A DNA stretch of 25,690 nt from Dysgonomonas mossii (GCF_004569505.1 NZ_SPPK01000010.1:1-25690); one strand, 5' to 3'; positions 15,482-24,047 are shown, numbered from the stretch's first letter. Translations and numbers: made by a program. Notes: generated by a model not told the origin, from the letters alone.

Positions 15482-17686
15482 ATGAGAAAAATATTCTTAC
15501 AATTATTGTTTTGTCTTTGCATATATTCTATGCAAGGACAAACTGTTATAAATCCGTCTGTAAAAACAAAGACTTCTTTTGCTATTATTGTTGATAGTGA
15601 GAGTTACAATCAGGCGAAAACAGAACTAGAGGCATACAAAAAAGTTATAGAACAAGATGGTCTTGGTACGTATATCATATATCATGCTTGGACATCTCCC
15701 GATCAGATAAGGGAGTTATTGGTGAAACTGCATAGTAGTAGAACTCAACCTCTTGAGGGAGCTGTATTTGTCGGAGATATTCCGATTCCAATGCTCCGGG
15801 ACGTGCAACATCTTACGACAGCTTTTAAGATGGATCAAAAACGAAATTGGCAACAATCAAGTGTGCCATCAGACCGATTCTATGATGATTTTGGATTGAA
15901 GTTTGACTTTATAAAGAAAGACTCTGTTAAACCGCTTTATTTTTATTATTCTTTAAAAGCAGAGTCGAACCATACCCTTCGTTCCAATATTTATTCTGCC
16001 CGTATCAAGCCCTTAGAGAAAAGCAAGACTGATAAATATACTCAATTGCGAAATTATCTGAACAAGGTTGTAAGTGTAAGAACAACAGAGAAAAATAATA
16101 TTATTGATAATATTACAGTAGCCAGAGGACATGGCTATAACTCGGAGTCTAGAGTTGCTTGGGCTGGAGAACAATTGGCGTTGAGAGAGCAATTTCCAGT
16201 AGCATTTAATACTCGAGGTAACGTGAAATTCATGGATTTTGACACCTATTGGCCGATGAAGCCGTATTGGTTAAATGAGGTTCTTCGTCCTGACTTGGAT
16301 GTTATGCTGTTTCACCATCATGGATCAAATGATTATCAATATATTAATGGATATAAAACGGGAAGCGATGTCAATACCTCAATAGAAAATATTAAGCTTT
16401 ATTTGAGGAGCAAAGTCGTTTCGTATGCAAAGAAAAAAGGCAACACAAAAGAAGATGCAATAGAATATTATACAAATTGGCTTGGAGTACCACGTTCATG
16501 GAGTGAAGAAGCATTCGATCCCGAACTTCAGAAGAAAGATTCTATTATGAATCTGACTCTCGATATAACAGTAAAAGATATTTTGGAGATTGCTCCTAAT
16601 GCACGCTTTGTAATGTTTGATGCTTGCTATAATGGATCTTTCTATGAGGATGAATATATTGCAGGAGCTTATATTTTTAACGAAGGGAAGACAATCGTTA
16701 CACAAGGAAATACTGTAAATACGATTCAAGACAAATGGCCCGATCGTTTTTTAGGTCTTCTTAATTTGGGGCTGCGCGTAGGGCAATGGGGAAAATACAC
16801 CCAATATTTAGAAACACACATAATTGGGGATCCAACATTTCATTTTGCGCCTAATACGTCTAGTCAGTTTGATATAAATGAGGCTTTAACCGTGCATTCA
16901 AAAGACAATACTTTTTGGACTAAAGCTCTCTCCTCGACCTCTCCGGATATTCAAGCAATTGCCTTACATCGGTTGTTTGATAATAATGCTGCTAATATTT
17001 CTGAATTACTCAAGAAGACATACATAAAATCTCCATACATGATAGTAAGACTAGAGTGCTTAATTTTACTATCTCAACTAGACGATGATAATTTTACAGA
17101 AGTATTGGCTCTTGCCACGACCGATAGTTATGAATTGACAAGACGGTTGGCTCTTGATTTTATTCCCAGAAATGGTTCAGATAAGTTGCTGCCGGCTGTA
17201 GCCAAAGCAATATTAAATGATAATACATCGGAACGTATTGTTTTCAAAATTTCATCAGGGCTAAGGATGATGGATTTGGATAAGCTGGAAGTAGAGATTA
17301 TAAAACAATCAAATTCACTTCCATTATATTCTAGAGATAATCTGGAAGGCATCTTAAAAAATATTAGGTCTACCAATAATAGCAAAAAGAAAGATATAGC
17401 CATCATATTGGATAAATCAGTAAAAGAAAAAAGCAGGTCTCTTGAAATCTCAAGGTTTAGAAATAATCCTGTAACAGAGTATGTCGATACTTTATTCGGC
17501 GTGTTGGACGATATTACATATGAACCCGATTTACGCTTAAAAACAGCAGAGGCTTTAGGTTGGTATAATTACTCTTATCGGAAAAATTATATTATAGAGC
17601 ACTTAGAAAAAATAATGCCACAAGAGAAAGATGCGGCAGTACTACATGAAATAAAAAAGACGATAAAGCGTCTATCTGAAAAATAA
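15482..17686 (+). CDS. gingipain-like (C25, clan CD) cysteine peptidase with helical repeat C-terminus
   Basis: 734 residues. A signal peptide is followed by a Rossmann-like subdomain (FAIIVDSESYNQAK; PLEGAVFVGDIPIPML). The caspase-like catalytic core has HHHG, with His280 next to Gly281, and FDACYNGSF with Cys382, the His/Cys dyad of clan CD. An IIGDPTFHFAP motif closes the C25 domain. Residues ~490-734 are repeated helix pairs (LSQLDDDNFTEVLALATTD and similar), HEAT-like. There is no Por-type C-terminal domain, so it is not a typical type IX secretion cargo and may stay periplasmic or membrane-associated. A specificity-defining prodomain is not obvious. It probably cuts the substrate taken up by this system. 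Confidence 0.85.
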   Translation: MRKIFLQLLFCLCIYSMQGQTVINPSVKTKTSFAIIVDSESYNQAKTELEAYKKVIEQDGLGTYIIYHAWTSPDQIRELLVKLHSSRTQPLEGAVFVGDIPIPMLRDVQHLTTAFKMDQKRNWQQSSVPSDRFYDDFGLKFDFIKKDSVKPLYFYYSLKAESNHTLRSNIYSARIKPLEKSKTDKYTQLRNYLNKVVSVRTTEKNNIIDNITVARGHGYNSESRVAWAGEQLALREQFPVAFNTRGNVKFMDFDTYWPMKPYWLNEVLRPDLDVMLFHHHGSNDYQYINGYKTGSDVNTSIENIKLYLRSKVVSYAKKKGNTKEDAIEYYTNWLGVPRSWSEEAFDPELQKKDSIMNLTLDITVKDILEIAPNARFVMFDACYNGSFYEDEYIAGAYIFNEGKTIVTQGNTVNTIQDKWPDRFLGLLNLGLRVGQWGKYTQYLETHIIGDPTFHFAPNTSSQFDINEALTVHSKDNTFWTKALSSTSPDIQAIALHRLFDNNAANISELLKKTYIKSPYMIVRLECLILLSQLDDDNFTEVLALATTDSYELTRRLALDFIPRNGSDKLLPAVAKAILNDNTSERIVFKISSGLRMMDLDKLEVEIIKQSNSLPLYSRDNLEGILKNIRSTNNSKKKDIAIILDKSVKEKSRSLEISRFRNNPVTEYVDTLFGVLDDITYEPDLRLKTAEALGWYNYSYRKNYIIEHLEKIMPQEKDAAVLHEIKKTIKRLSEK

Positions 17687-17691
17687 TAATC

Positions 17692-18564
17692 ATGATGAAG
17701 AAATATCTTAACCTAATAGCAGTAATCCTTGTATTATCTGTAATATCATGTAATTCGACAAAAGAAATTACACGGCAATCCGATGAAAACATAGAGCTAA
17801 ACGATTCGGAACAAAGTCTTGTCGATTCTATATTGCAATATGGGCTTGATCATGAAGCACTGTACACCCTGCTTTCCGATATCAAGCCTATGAGCTCTTT
17901 AAAACTATACTATTTACCAATAGCAAATACGGATAGTTTGAAACAAACGGAAGCAGAAGTTGTGGATGTGGTAGCAAAGCGCAATCAGCTTGATCGGTTA
18001 CAAAGGTTGCAGAGAGCCGTCAATAAACTTAATGATCTTAATATTCCGGATCTGAAGTTTATACTTGTGCCATATAACAGTGCACAAAAGGAAATGAGAG
18101 TGATACAGTTAAGTGTTATTCGCAGAAGCCTTCTCGATAAAATATTGCTTGAGAAAGAAAGTTTTTTTGGACAATTTGGATTAGCTCCAGGAGCTGATCC
18201 TATTGTTGTTGCAAGTATGGTTGAAAATGCAGATCGTTATGAGCGTTACAGAGCATATGGTTATCTGTTTGGCTATCCGGACTACGCTGTCGATTTCTAT
18301 GTAAAAGCTTCGTTGATACAAGTCCAAACAAAGAAATTTCCTGAACGAACTTTCTTTCAAATACCTGTCTATAAGGGAGACTCGGGCTATTTTGTATATG
18401 CTTACCCCAAAAACCACACCCCGACAGCATCAGTAGATTCTGTACTGTACAATAAGGCTGTGGGAGTATTAGATGACTATAAGAATATTCGGAATAAATA
18501 TTTGAGGAGCGATAGTACGCTTAAAGCATCTCAACTACTTCGAGACTTATATACCAAACCATAA
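17692..18564 (+). CDS. lipoprotein, first of a tandem pair
   Basis: 290 residues. The lipobox is VISC (Cys20; the start is ATG 17692 with a second ATG next to it). The mature part begins with a short linker, then a helical segment (EQSLVDSILQYGLDHEALYTLLSDIKPMSSL). A conserved core follows: LNIPDLKFILVPY, RRSLLDKILLEKESFFG, YLFGYPDYAVDFYVKA, YFVYAYPKNHTP. It ends with DDYKNIRNKYLRSDSTL. About half of its residues recur in the next gene. The family is unrecognised. It starts 5 bases after the peptidase stop, so it is almost certainly cotranscribed with it and probably works on the same membrane. Confidence 0.85.
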   Translation: MMKKYLNLIAVILVLSVISCNSTKEITRQSDENIELNDSEQSLVDSILQYGLDHEALYTLLSDIKPMSSLKLYYLPIANTDSLKQTEAEVVDVVAKRNQLDRLQRLQRAVNKLNDLNIPDLKFILVPYNSAQKEMRVIQLSVIRRSLLDKILLEKESFFGQFGLAPGADPIVVASMVENADRYERYRAYGYLFGYPDYAVDFYVKASLIQVQTKKFPERTFFQIPVYKGDSGYFVYAYPKNHTPTASVDSVLYNKAVGVLDDYKNIRNKYLRSDSTLKASQLLRDLYTKP

Positions 18565-18575
18565 AATACCGCATA

Positions 18576-19439
18576 ATGAAAAAATATATAAGCTTATTAA
18601 TGCTGATACTTGTTGTATCTGTAATCTCATGTAATTCTACGAGAAATACAGTTGTCAAATTTGAAGATAGTGTAGCATTAAGTTCACTTGAGCAAAGACA
18701 AATAGATTCTCTCTTGCAATGGGGGCTCGAACATGAAGCCTTATATACTCTTTGGGCAAATATTAAATCAATAAGTTCATTGTCAAGTTATACCCTTCTC
18801 AATCTGGACTCTATAAAGAAGCCGGGAACAACATTCCGTATTGCAGGCTCTAAATCAGGGGGAGTAGATGGTTTATGTGATTTTCAGAAAATTGTAAATA
18901 GGCTGAATCAGCTTAATATTCCCGATCTGACTTTTGTGTTTGTCCCTAATAGTTGGGGTGATGACATGCGTTTTGTTCAGTTGACGGTTGCTCGTAGAAG
19001 CGTATTGAATAAGGTATTAGAGAAAAAGTCGAGTTTCTTTGGGCCTTTAGGTTTAGTTCCCGGGGCAGAGCCGCATGTTGTGGTTAGTGTAATTGAAAAC
19101 TTGCCTCGCGATGAACGTCATAGGGGGTATGGCTATTTATTTGGTTTTCCTGATTATGCCATAGATTTTTTTATAAAAGCAGGTATTAAAAAAGAAGAAA
19201 CAGGAGAGTTTGTAGAGCGAAACTTTTTCCGTATACCGGTATATGATGGCATAGGTTCTTTTGTATATGCATACCCTAAAGATTATACGCCAACAATAGA
19301 AACTGATTCTATTTTATATTATAAATCGGAGAAAGTTTTAAATGATTATAAAGCTATCCGAGGAAAATATTTGAGAAATGACAGCACTCTTAGAGCTTAC
19401 GACTTGCTTAAAGACCTACAAATTAAATCTGTTGAATAA
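18576..19439 (+). CDS. lipoprotein, second of a tandem pair
   Basis: 287 residues. The lipobox is VISC (Cys19). It is parallel to the preceding gene throughout: IDSLLQWGLEHEALYTLWANIKSISSL, LNIPDLTFVFVPN, RRSVLNKVLEKKSSFFG, YLFGFPDYAIDFFIKA, FVYAYPKDYTPT, and the same ending LNDYKAIRGKYLRNDSTL. The two most likely arose by duplication and have since diverged, mainly near residues 60-110 and in the middle linker. That pattern suggests a heteromeric pair or two specificities. No catalytic motif is seen. The gap from its partner is 11 bases. Confidence 0.85.
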   Translation: MKKYISLLMLILVVSVISCNSTRNTVVKFEDSVALSSLEQRQIDSLLQWGLEHEALYTLWANIKSISSLSSYTLLNLDSIKKPGTTFRIAGSKSGGVDGLCDFQKIVNRLNQLNIPDLTFVFVPNSWGDDMRFVQLTVARRSVLNKVLEKKSSFFGPLGLVPGAEPHVVVSVIENLPRDERHRGYGYLFGFPDYAIDFFIKAGIKKEETGEFVERNFFRIPVYDGIGSFVYAYPKDYTPTIETDSILYYKSEKVLNDYKAIRGKYLRNDSTLRAYDLLKDLQIKSVE

Positions 19440-19456
19440 ATATTAGAAATTCTTTC

Positions 19457-20776
19457 ATGAGTGTAAAAAACATACAAAAAATAGGCAGTCTGACGGGAAT
19501 TTCTATTGTTGTGGCAAATATGGTTGGAACAGGAGCTTTTACGAGCTTAGGTTTTCAACTCGAAGCATTGAGTAATACAAATACGATTCTTTCGTTATGG
19601 ATTTTAGGAGGTGTTGTCGCTCTTTGTGGAGCGTTTAGCTATGCCGAGATAGGCACAGACATAAAGAAATCAGGTGGAGAGTATACTTTCTTGTCCCAAA
19701 TATACCACCCTGTTATTGGTTATCTTTCCGGATGGATTTCGCTGACGGTTGGTTTTGCTGCTCCCATTGCTTTAGCTACGATGGCTTTCACTGAATATCT
19801 TCCTATCAAAACAGGATATCCCAAGCTGATTGGTATCTGTCTGGTAGTGTTGATAACGCTCGTTCATAGTCGTAGTTTGAATATTAGTTCTGTATTTCAA
19901 AATATAAGTACATTTCTTAAAGTATTTTTCATTTTGGTTTTTATTGCTATTGGGGTTATTCTGCCGGCAGATGACACGGCAACAGCAATTAATTACGACA
20001 AGTCTTATCTGTTAGAAATCGGAAGTGCTGCGTTTGCCATAAACCTGATATATGTCAGTTATTCTTATTCCGGATGGAATGCTGCTGCATATATAACCGA
20101 AGAATTCCGGAATCCGAGAAAGTCACTTCCTCGTGCACTGATTGGAGGAACGCTTATTGTGACTGTTATTTATACCTTGTTACAATATACGATGTTGAAG
20201 CATGCAGCTTTTTCAGACCTTGCAGGAAAATTAAATGTCGGATCCATCTGTGTAGAGCAGATGCTTGGAAGCTTTCCTGCGAAGATATTCAGTGGGATCA
20301 TATCATTGTTTCTCGTTTCAGGCATAAGTGCAATGGTGTGGATTGGAGCAAGGGTTACATCCAGCATCGCAAAAGATCATTCGTTGTGGCATATTTTTAA
20401 GTCTAAGGAAGGAGCCGTGCCGGTTAAGGCTCTTTATTTGCAGTGCGGTATAAGTATATTCCTTATTCTTACTGGTTCTTTCTCGCAGGTAATGATGTAT
20501 TGCGGAATGCTGCTCAATATTTCAACCCTTATGGTTGTGTTAGGTGTTGTTCTTAGACGATACCGTAATAAGAGAAATAATATTCCTGTAACAGATAATT
20601 TCAAAAGTCCGTTATTTCCTTGTATGCAAATTCTCTTTATAATTGTTTCTCTGTGGATGATTGTCTTTGTCGTCGGAAATGATTTTAAAGCATCTATGGT
20701 TGGGGTAACAAATCTGGTATTAGGTTTAATCACATATTTTATAAGTAGAAAGAAGGATAAAAGGGCAAAGGTCTAA
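19457..20776 (+). CDS. APC-family amino-acid permease
   Basis: 439 residues and about 12 transmembrane helices. The first helix carries the substrate-binding signature IVVANMVGTGAFTS, with the GTG motif in the unwound part of TM1. A conserved LCGAFSYAEIGTDIKKSGGEYTF stretch in TM2-3 and WNAAAYITEEFRNPRKSLPRAL near TM6-7 are typical of the superfamily. It should carry an amino acid or amine across the inner membrane by proton symport or exchange. As the last gene of the operon (17 bases after the second lipoprotein), it gives the pathway an inner-membrane step and points to amino acids as end products. Confidence 0.9.
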   Translation: MSVKNIQKIGSLTGISIVVANMVGTGAFTSLGFQLEALSNTNTILSLWILGGVVALCGAFSYAEIGTDIKKSGGEYTFLSQIYHPVIGYLSGWISLTVGFAAPIALATMAFTEYLPIKTGYPKLIGICLVVLITLVHSRSLNISSVFQNISTFLKVFFILVFIAIGVILPADDTATAINYDKSYLLEIGSAAFAINLIYVSYSYSGWNAAAYITEEFRNPRKSLPRALIGGTLIVTVIYTLLQYTMLKHAAFSDLAGKLNVGSICVEQMLGSFPAKIFSGIISLFLVSGISAMVWIGARVTSSIAKDHSLWHIFKSKEGAVPVKALYLQCGISIFLILTGSFSQVMMYCGMLLNISTLMVVLGVVLRRYRNKRNNIPVTDNFKSPLFPCMQILFIIVSLWMIVFVVGNDFKASMVGVTNLVLGLITYFISRKKDKRAKV

Positions 20777-20819
20777 GATAGTTTTTTTTCTGTGTTTCGG
20801 AGATAGAGAATAAGCTTTT

Positions 20820-20984
20820 CTATGTCTTCCTATCTTGGTATATCCGATTTTTGAACCACTTTTGAAAAATAGTTTCTTTCCTGAAAAGTCCAAGCATATT
20901 CCGACGCTTTTCATCTCCAATAAGCAATTCAATATTTAGAGCTTGCAGTTCAGCTATTTGTTTTAATAAATCAGATTCAGGCAT
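20820..20984 (-). CDS. 54-residue small protein downstream of AbiEii
   Basis: ATG at 20984 and TAG at 20820-20822. It starts 15 bases after the AbiEii stop, on the same strand. The protein is charged and helical (MPESDLLKQIAELQAL, GDEKRRNMLGLFRKETIF, QKWFKNRIYQDRKT). The composition is coding-like and the spacing suggests cotranscription with the Abi genes. I do not recognise it; it may be a regular third component, or the front of a lost gene. Confidence 0.45.
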   Translation of the reverse strand: MPESDLLKQIAELQALNIELLIGDEKRRNMLGLFRKETIFQKWFKNRIYQDRKT

Positions 20985-20999
20985 ATAAGGAAATCTTTC

Positions 21000-21821
21000 T
21001 TACAAGAACTTAATCCTATCGGCTAACTGAAAAAAATATTCATTCGACCAAATATCCAGTTCTTGGGGATTCTGAATAAATGGGAGTACATCACGCTTAA
21101 CCATATTAATGTCAGTAGAAGAAAGTCTCTCTTTCAACAGCTTGGTAAAGATTTCTTTACCCATGTCCATGCCGTTAAATTCTTTGGTTCTGATTTGCAA
21201 ATGAGAAAAATCCAACGGGATATTGTGTCGAACATACCATTCGAAGTCATACCAATCCCGACCTTTTACCCGAGTTTTCCAATTACGAAATAGTAATGCA
21301 TGCATCTTTCCGGCATACAAATCAGGTAACGTAAAACATCGTGTCATGAAAGAAAAGGGCATCAATGATAATTTTTGTTCGGTCGTGAATCCAAGAGGAG
21401 GATCAATATCAACCTCTATTTTTATTTTCAAATCTTTATCAGTCTTGAACTTAACATCATATATTGCCGTATTATCCTTCAAAAAAGCGGATTCTACCTT
21501 TGCTTCTTTCTTCTTTTCCTTTCGTGTAATAACAATATCACGTCCTACTGCTTTGAATTCCTCAATAATGGAGGGAAAATAACTTTCTAAATTAAATATT
21601 TCATTTTTTCCGATAAGAGAGAAATCCATATCCTCACTGAATCGAGGTAGTTCATGGAAGATTCTCAAACAAGTATCACCATAAAAAGCAGCCTTATCAA
21701 AGAATCCCCCACGGTATAATCCGGCAAGGGTTACTTCCTGCATTACTTCCTGTGTTACGTTTCTCTTCTGCTCGTTGGTCTTTATATCGTACCTTGAAAG
21801 CATTTGTTCAAATATATTCAT
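21000..21821 (-). CDS. abiEii: AbiEii-type nucleotidyltransferase toxin
   Basis: 273 residues from ATG 21821; this start overlaps the upstream stop as ATGA, a sign of translational coupling. The fold-defining motif is GDTCLRIFHELPRFSEDMDFS (48-68), with acidic residues E63, D64 and D66 that fit the DNA-polymerase-beta-like nucleotidyltransferase site. A further EVD (136-138) supplies the third acid, and K172 and RDWYD (188-192) are typical of AbiEii. Known members block growth by modifying RNA, chiefly tRNA, and act as the toxin of a type IV toxin-antitoxin and phage abortive-infection system. All key residues are present. Confidence 0.9.
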   Translation of the reverse strand: MNIFEQMLSRYDIKTNEQKRNVTQEVMQEVTLAGLYRGGFFDKAAFYGDTCLRIFHELPRFSEDMDFSLIGKNEIFNLESYFPSIIEEFKAVGRDIVITRKEKKKEAKVESAFLKDNTAIYDVKFKTDKDLKIKIEVDIDPPLGFTTEQKLSLMPFSFMTRCFTLPDLYAGKMHALLFRNWKTRVKGRDWYDFEWYVRHNIPLDFSHLQIRTKEFNGMDMGKEIFTKLLKERLSSTDINMVKRDVLPFIQNPQELDIWSNEYFFQLADRIKFL

Positions 21822-22441
21822 TGTAATAGCTTCAATAATAATTCTAATACTCCTTTTTTTTTCCCGGTATTTATACACTCCTTGACAATACTCTTATTCA
21901 TGTTTTCTAAAGCAGATATGTCAAATCGTAAATTTTCTTCAAGATAAACTACTAATGCTTTTTCCGATTGAATCCGTAATTGTGGCGTTCCTGTAATCAT
22001 GTCGCATAATGCCTTTTCCGGAGTAGCTATCAAGAATGTATATTTGTTCTCAACCGTCTGTTGCTTTATACCGATGGAATAATAATCCTCATTCACCGTT
22101 ATATATTCAAACTTACCAATCGGATTCTCAAAGTATTTGGAACGATTGGGCGTCATGGAACGAATCATATAAACTTGTTCAGGAATTAAACCGTAATGAC
22201 GTAAAGCACTTTCCATAGAGACATAAGATGGACCATAAATATGATTCGTTATCAGTTCTACAGATAACAGTTGCCTACTCACCTTCGGCGAAACGACATA
22301 CATCCCTCTTTTAAGTCGGATTATCTTTTCTGCCTGTTCAAGATTAGCAATCTTGTTGCGAGGAGAACGATAGTCAGAAAACAGCGAACGTAGGACTGCA
22401 TAGTTCACCGGTATAATTCCTAATTGTTCTAATTCTTCCAT
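21818..22441 (-). CDS. abiEi: AbiEi-type antitoxin and transcriptional regulator
   Basis: 207 residues from ATG 22441. It has an N-terminal winged-helix region (ELEQLGIIPVNYAVLRSLF ... IIRLKRGMYVV, ~2-50) and a C-terminal domain with GPSYVSMESALRHYGLIPEQ and TPEKALCDMITGTPQL, both characteristic of AbiEi. Known homologues bind inverted repeats in their own promoter and counteract AbiEii without direct contact. It is the first gene of the pair. I could not find a clear operator in the upstream 200 bases. Confidence 0.9.
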   Translation of the reverse strand: MEELEQLGIIPVNYAVLRSLFSDYRSPRNKIANLEQAEKIIRLKRGMYVVSPKVSRQLLSVELITNHIYGPSYVSMESALRHYGLIPEQVYMIRSMTPNRSKYFENPIGKFEYITVNEDYYSIGIKQQTVENKYTFLIATPEKALCDMITGTPQLRIQSEKALVVYLEENLRFDISALENMNKSIVKECINTGKKKGVLELLLKLLQ

Positions 22442-22890
22442 ACTCAATTTTAATCACACTACAGATATAGTTATTTCTGCACGGTTAGTTTAATAAAATA
22501 AGAATAATTGCACAAAAACAACTAAATAAAAACAACATACATTATAAGCAAGAAGTATCTAAATAATCTTTTCAGAACTTTCCGTCAAATATTTCGTTTT
22601 TTCACCAATGTCACGTATATTAGCATAAGTAATTGATACAAAACAGAATGCATACAGAACCTATTTATGAGTTTGTACCGAAAAAATCGCTATTTTATTG
22701 ATTAATAAATATCTATGCATTCTGTATCGGGTAAGTTTACACACTTGACTAAGTCGATTAAACGAGCCGAGCTTAAAAAATAACGCCACCCGACTCGGAT
22801 GGCGTGTTATGGGTACTTTCCCACGTGGTGGATGAAAAAGGACTTCATAGATTCCAACTATTTGTTGTATCTATCTTAATCTTGCATGCT
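22442..22890. other. intergenic stretch with a 12-bp inverted repeat
   Basis: About 450 bases. acagaatgcata (22643-22654) and tatgcattctgt (22714-22725) are exact inverted copies 59 bases apart. They might be a recombinase or regulator site, or mark the boundary between the Abi and HTH modules. A ccacgtgg palindrome lies near 22830. No ORF is supported. Confidence 0.4.
22772..22809 (-). terminator. terminator of the minus-strand HTH gene
   Basis: In minus-strand sense, acgccatcc and gggtggcgt form a stem with one mismatch around a GC-rich loop (22782-22805). It is followed by TTATTTTTT. Placed 80 bases after the stop of the HTH gene. Confidence 0.6.
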
Positions 22891-23133
22891 CTACTTATTG
22901 TTATACTCCCTGAGAGAGCTTTCATATACCCTCCTGTCGGGTGTGCATTTTAAAATACCCCCTGCTACCAGATCCGATATTTTCTTATGAGAACGTTTCA
23001 GCATCTTGGCTACTTGGTTAATGCTGAATGTTCTTTCGACTTCCGATTCAGCAGATTTGGGTATTTTCTGGTCAAAAACCCTTTCAATAATCTTTTCAAG
23101 GGACGATTCCGTTGTGACGATAACTGTATCCAT
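22891..23133 (-). CDS. small helix-turn-helix (excisionase/MerR-like) protein
   Basis: 80 residues. The first third is acidic and linker-like. The segment FSINQVAKMLKRSHKKISDLVAGGILKCTPDRRVYESSL (~35-73) is a winged-helix DNA-binding motif of the excisionase/MerR N-terminal type. It is divergent from the next HTH gene, with 137 bases between the two starts. Such proteins act as recombination directionality factors or small regulators. No intact integrase is nearby, so a regulator is more likely here. Confidence 0.7.
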   Translation of the reverse strand: MDTVIVTTESSLEKIIERVFDQKIPKSAESEVERTFSINQVAKMLKRSHKKISDLVAGGILKCTPDRRVYESSLREYNNK

Positions 23134-23147
23134 AAGCGATAAAAAAT

Positions 23148-23270
23148 AAATAGTTAAAAATAGAATAACTGTATATACTAAATTATATTTCGTACATTTG
23201 AAGCACTAAATTACGAATAAAAACACGACACTAAACAAATAGTTTAGCATTTATAAATAATTAAACTATT
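23148..23270 (+). promoter_or_regulatory. divergent promoter region with repeated operator-like sites
   Basis: A TAnnTTTG-type -7 box (tacatttg) lies at 23193-23200 on the plus strand. The motif aaatagttta or close variants occurs at 23148-23157 and 23237-23246, and inverted as taaactatt at 23262-23270. ctaaac and gtttag (23231-23236, 23242-23247) form a perfect 6-bp dyad with a 5-base spacer. The sites lie between the -7 box and the regulator start, fitting autorepression by the Cro/C1-type protein. Confidence 0.45.
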
Positions 23271-23930
23271 ATGGTCTATTTGTTTAAAATACGTGAATTG
23301 TGCGAAAAAAAAGGTGTGAGCATGAAGCAGGCAGCATCAGACTTGGGAATGACTGAGCAAAGCCTTCATAAGCTTATCAAAGCCAATTCTACTAAAATAG
23401 ATACCTTGCTCACCATAGCGGACTATTTCAAGGTAGAACCCGCTTATTTTTTTGATTCCCATTCGGGAGATACCAACCAATATGTAAGGATCAAAAAAGA
23501 AGAATTTTCTGGGCTGATAAAAAAAGTATTGGCATACTCTATACACGGCTTCGGGCTTATCAAATTGGAATGGAATAATAACGAACAAAAGTTCAATACT
23601 TATTTTGACATATTGGATAAACAATATGTTCCCACAGGCGAAGATTTGGAGTATATATCGGCTATCCTTGAAAGAAAAATAGAACTGACGAACAATACAA
23701 ACCCAAAAGATATATCCAAGCTGTTAATGACTAAAGACGAGTTCGATTTTACTTCGGCTTATTATTACAGCATCAAAAAAGGACAGGCACAGGAAGAACT
23801 GCAAAAGCTTTCTTCTTTCATGGATAAACATAACATTCCTGTAACAGAATCTATAAAAAGGGACATACGGGAATTAAATGATAAGATAAAACACTACGAA
23901 TCCAAAAGTATAATAGGTACTAATAAATAA
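23271..23930 (+). CDS. Cro/C1-type (XRE) transcriptional regulator
   Basis: 219 residues. The HTH domain covers ~5-62 (IRELCEKKGVSMKQAASDLGMTEQSLHKLIK, then LLTIADYFKVEPAYFFD), a standard XRE build. The long C-terminal part is charged and helical (ILERKIELTNNTN ... SIKKGQAQEELQKLSSFMDKHNI ... IRELNDKIKHYE), probably a coiled-coil dimerisation or sensing region. There is no peptidase motif of the ImmA or LexA type. It probably represses its own promoter and that of the divergent HTH gene through the shared repeats. Confidence 0.85.
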   Translation: MVYLFKIRELCEKKGVSMKQAASDLGMTEQSLHKLIKANSTKIDTLLTIADYFKVEPAYFFDSHSGDTNQYVRIKKEEFSGLIKKVLAYSIHGFGLIKLEWNNNEQKFNTYFDILDKQYVPTGEDLEYISAILERKIELTNNTNPKDISKLLMTKDEFDFTSAYYYSIKKGQAQEELQKLSSFMDKHNIPVTESIKRDIRELNDKIKHYESKSIIGTNK

Positions 23931-24047
23931 ATTTAATTTTAATTTATAGTTGTACAATTGTTAGACTAAAGAAAACGAAAACATTGAGTATTCCTTTTAT
24001 CTTCAGCTATTTACTAAACAGTTAAAAGCTCCGCCAGGAACCTCTTT

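Noticed and set aside
20726..20932. 68-residue minus-strand ORF at the end of the permease gene
   Set aside because: It overlaps the permease 3' end and lies in another frame than the better-placed 54-residue ORF at 20820-20984.
21223..21590. Two plus-strand ORFs opposite AbiEii
   Set aside because: Phe/Ser-rich antisense shadows of a well-supported gene.
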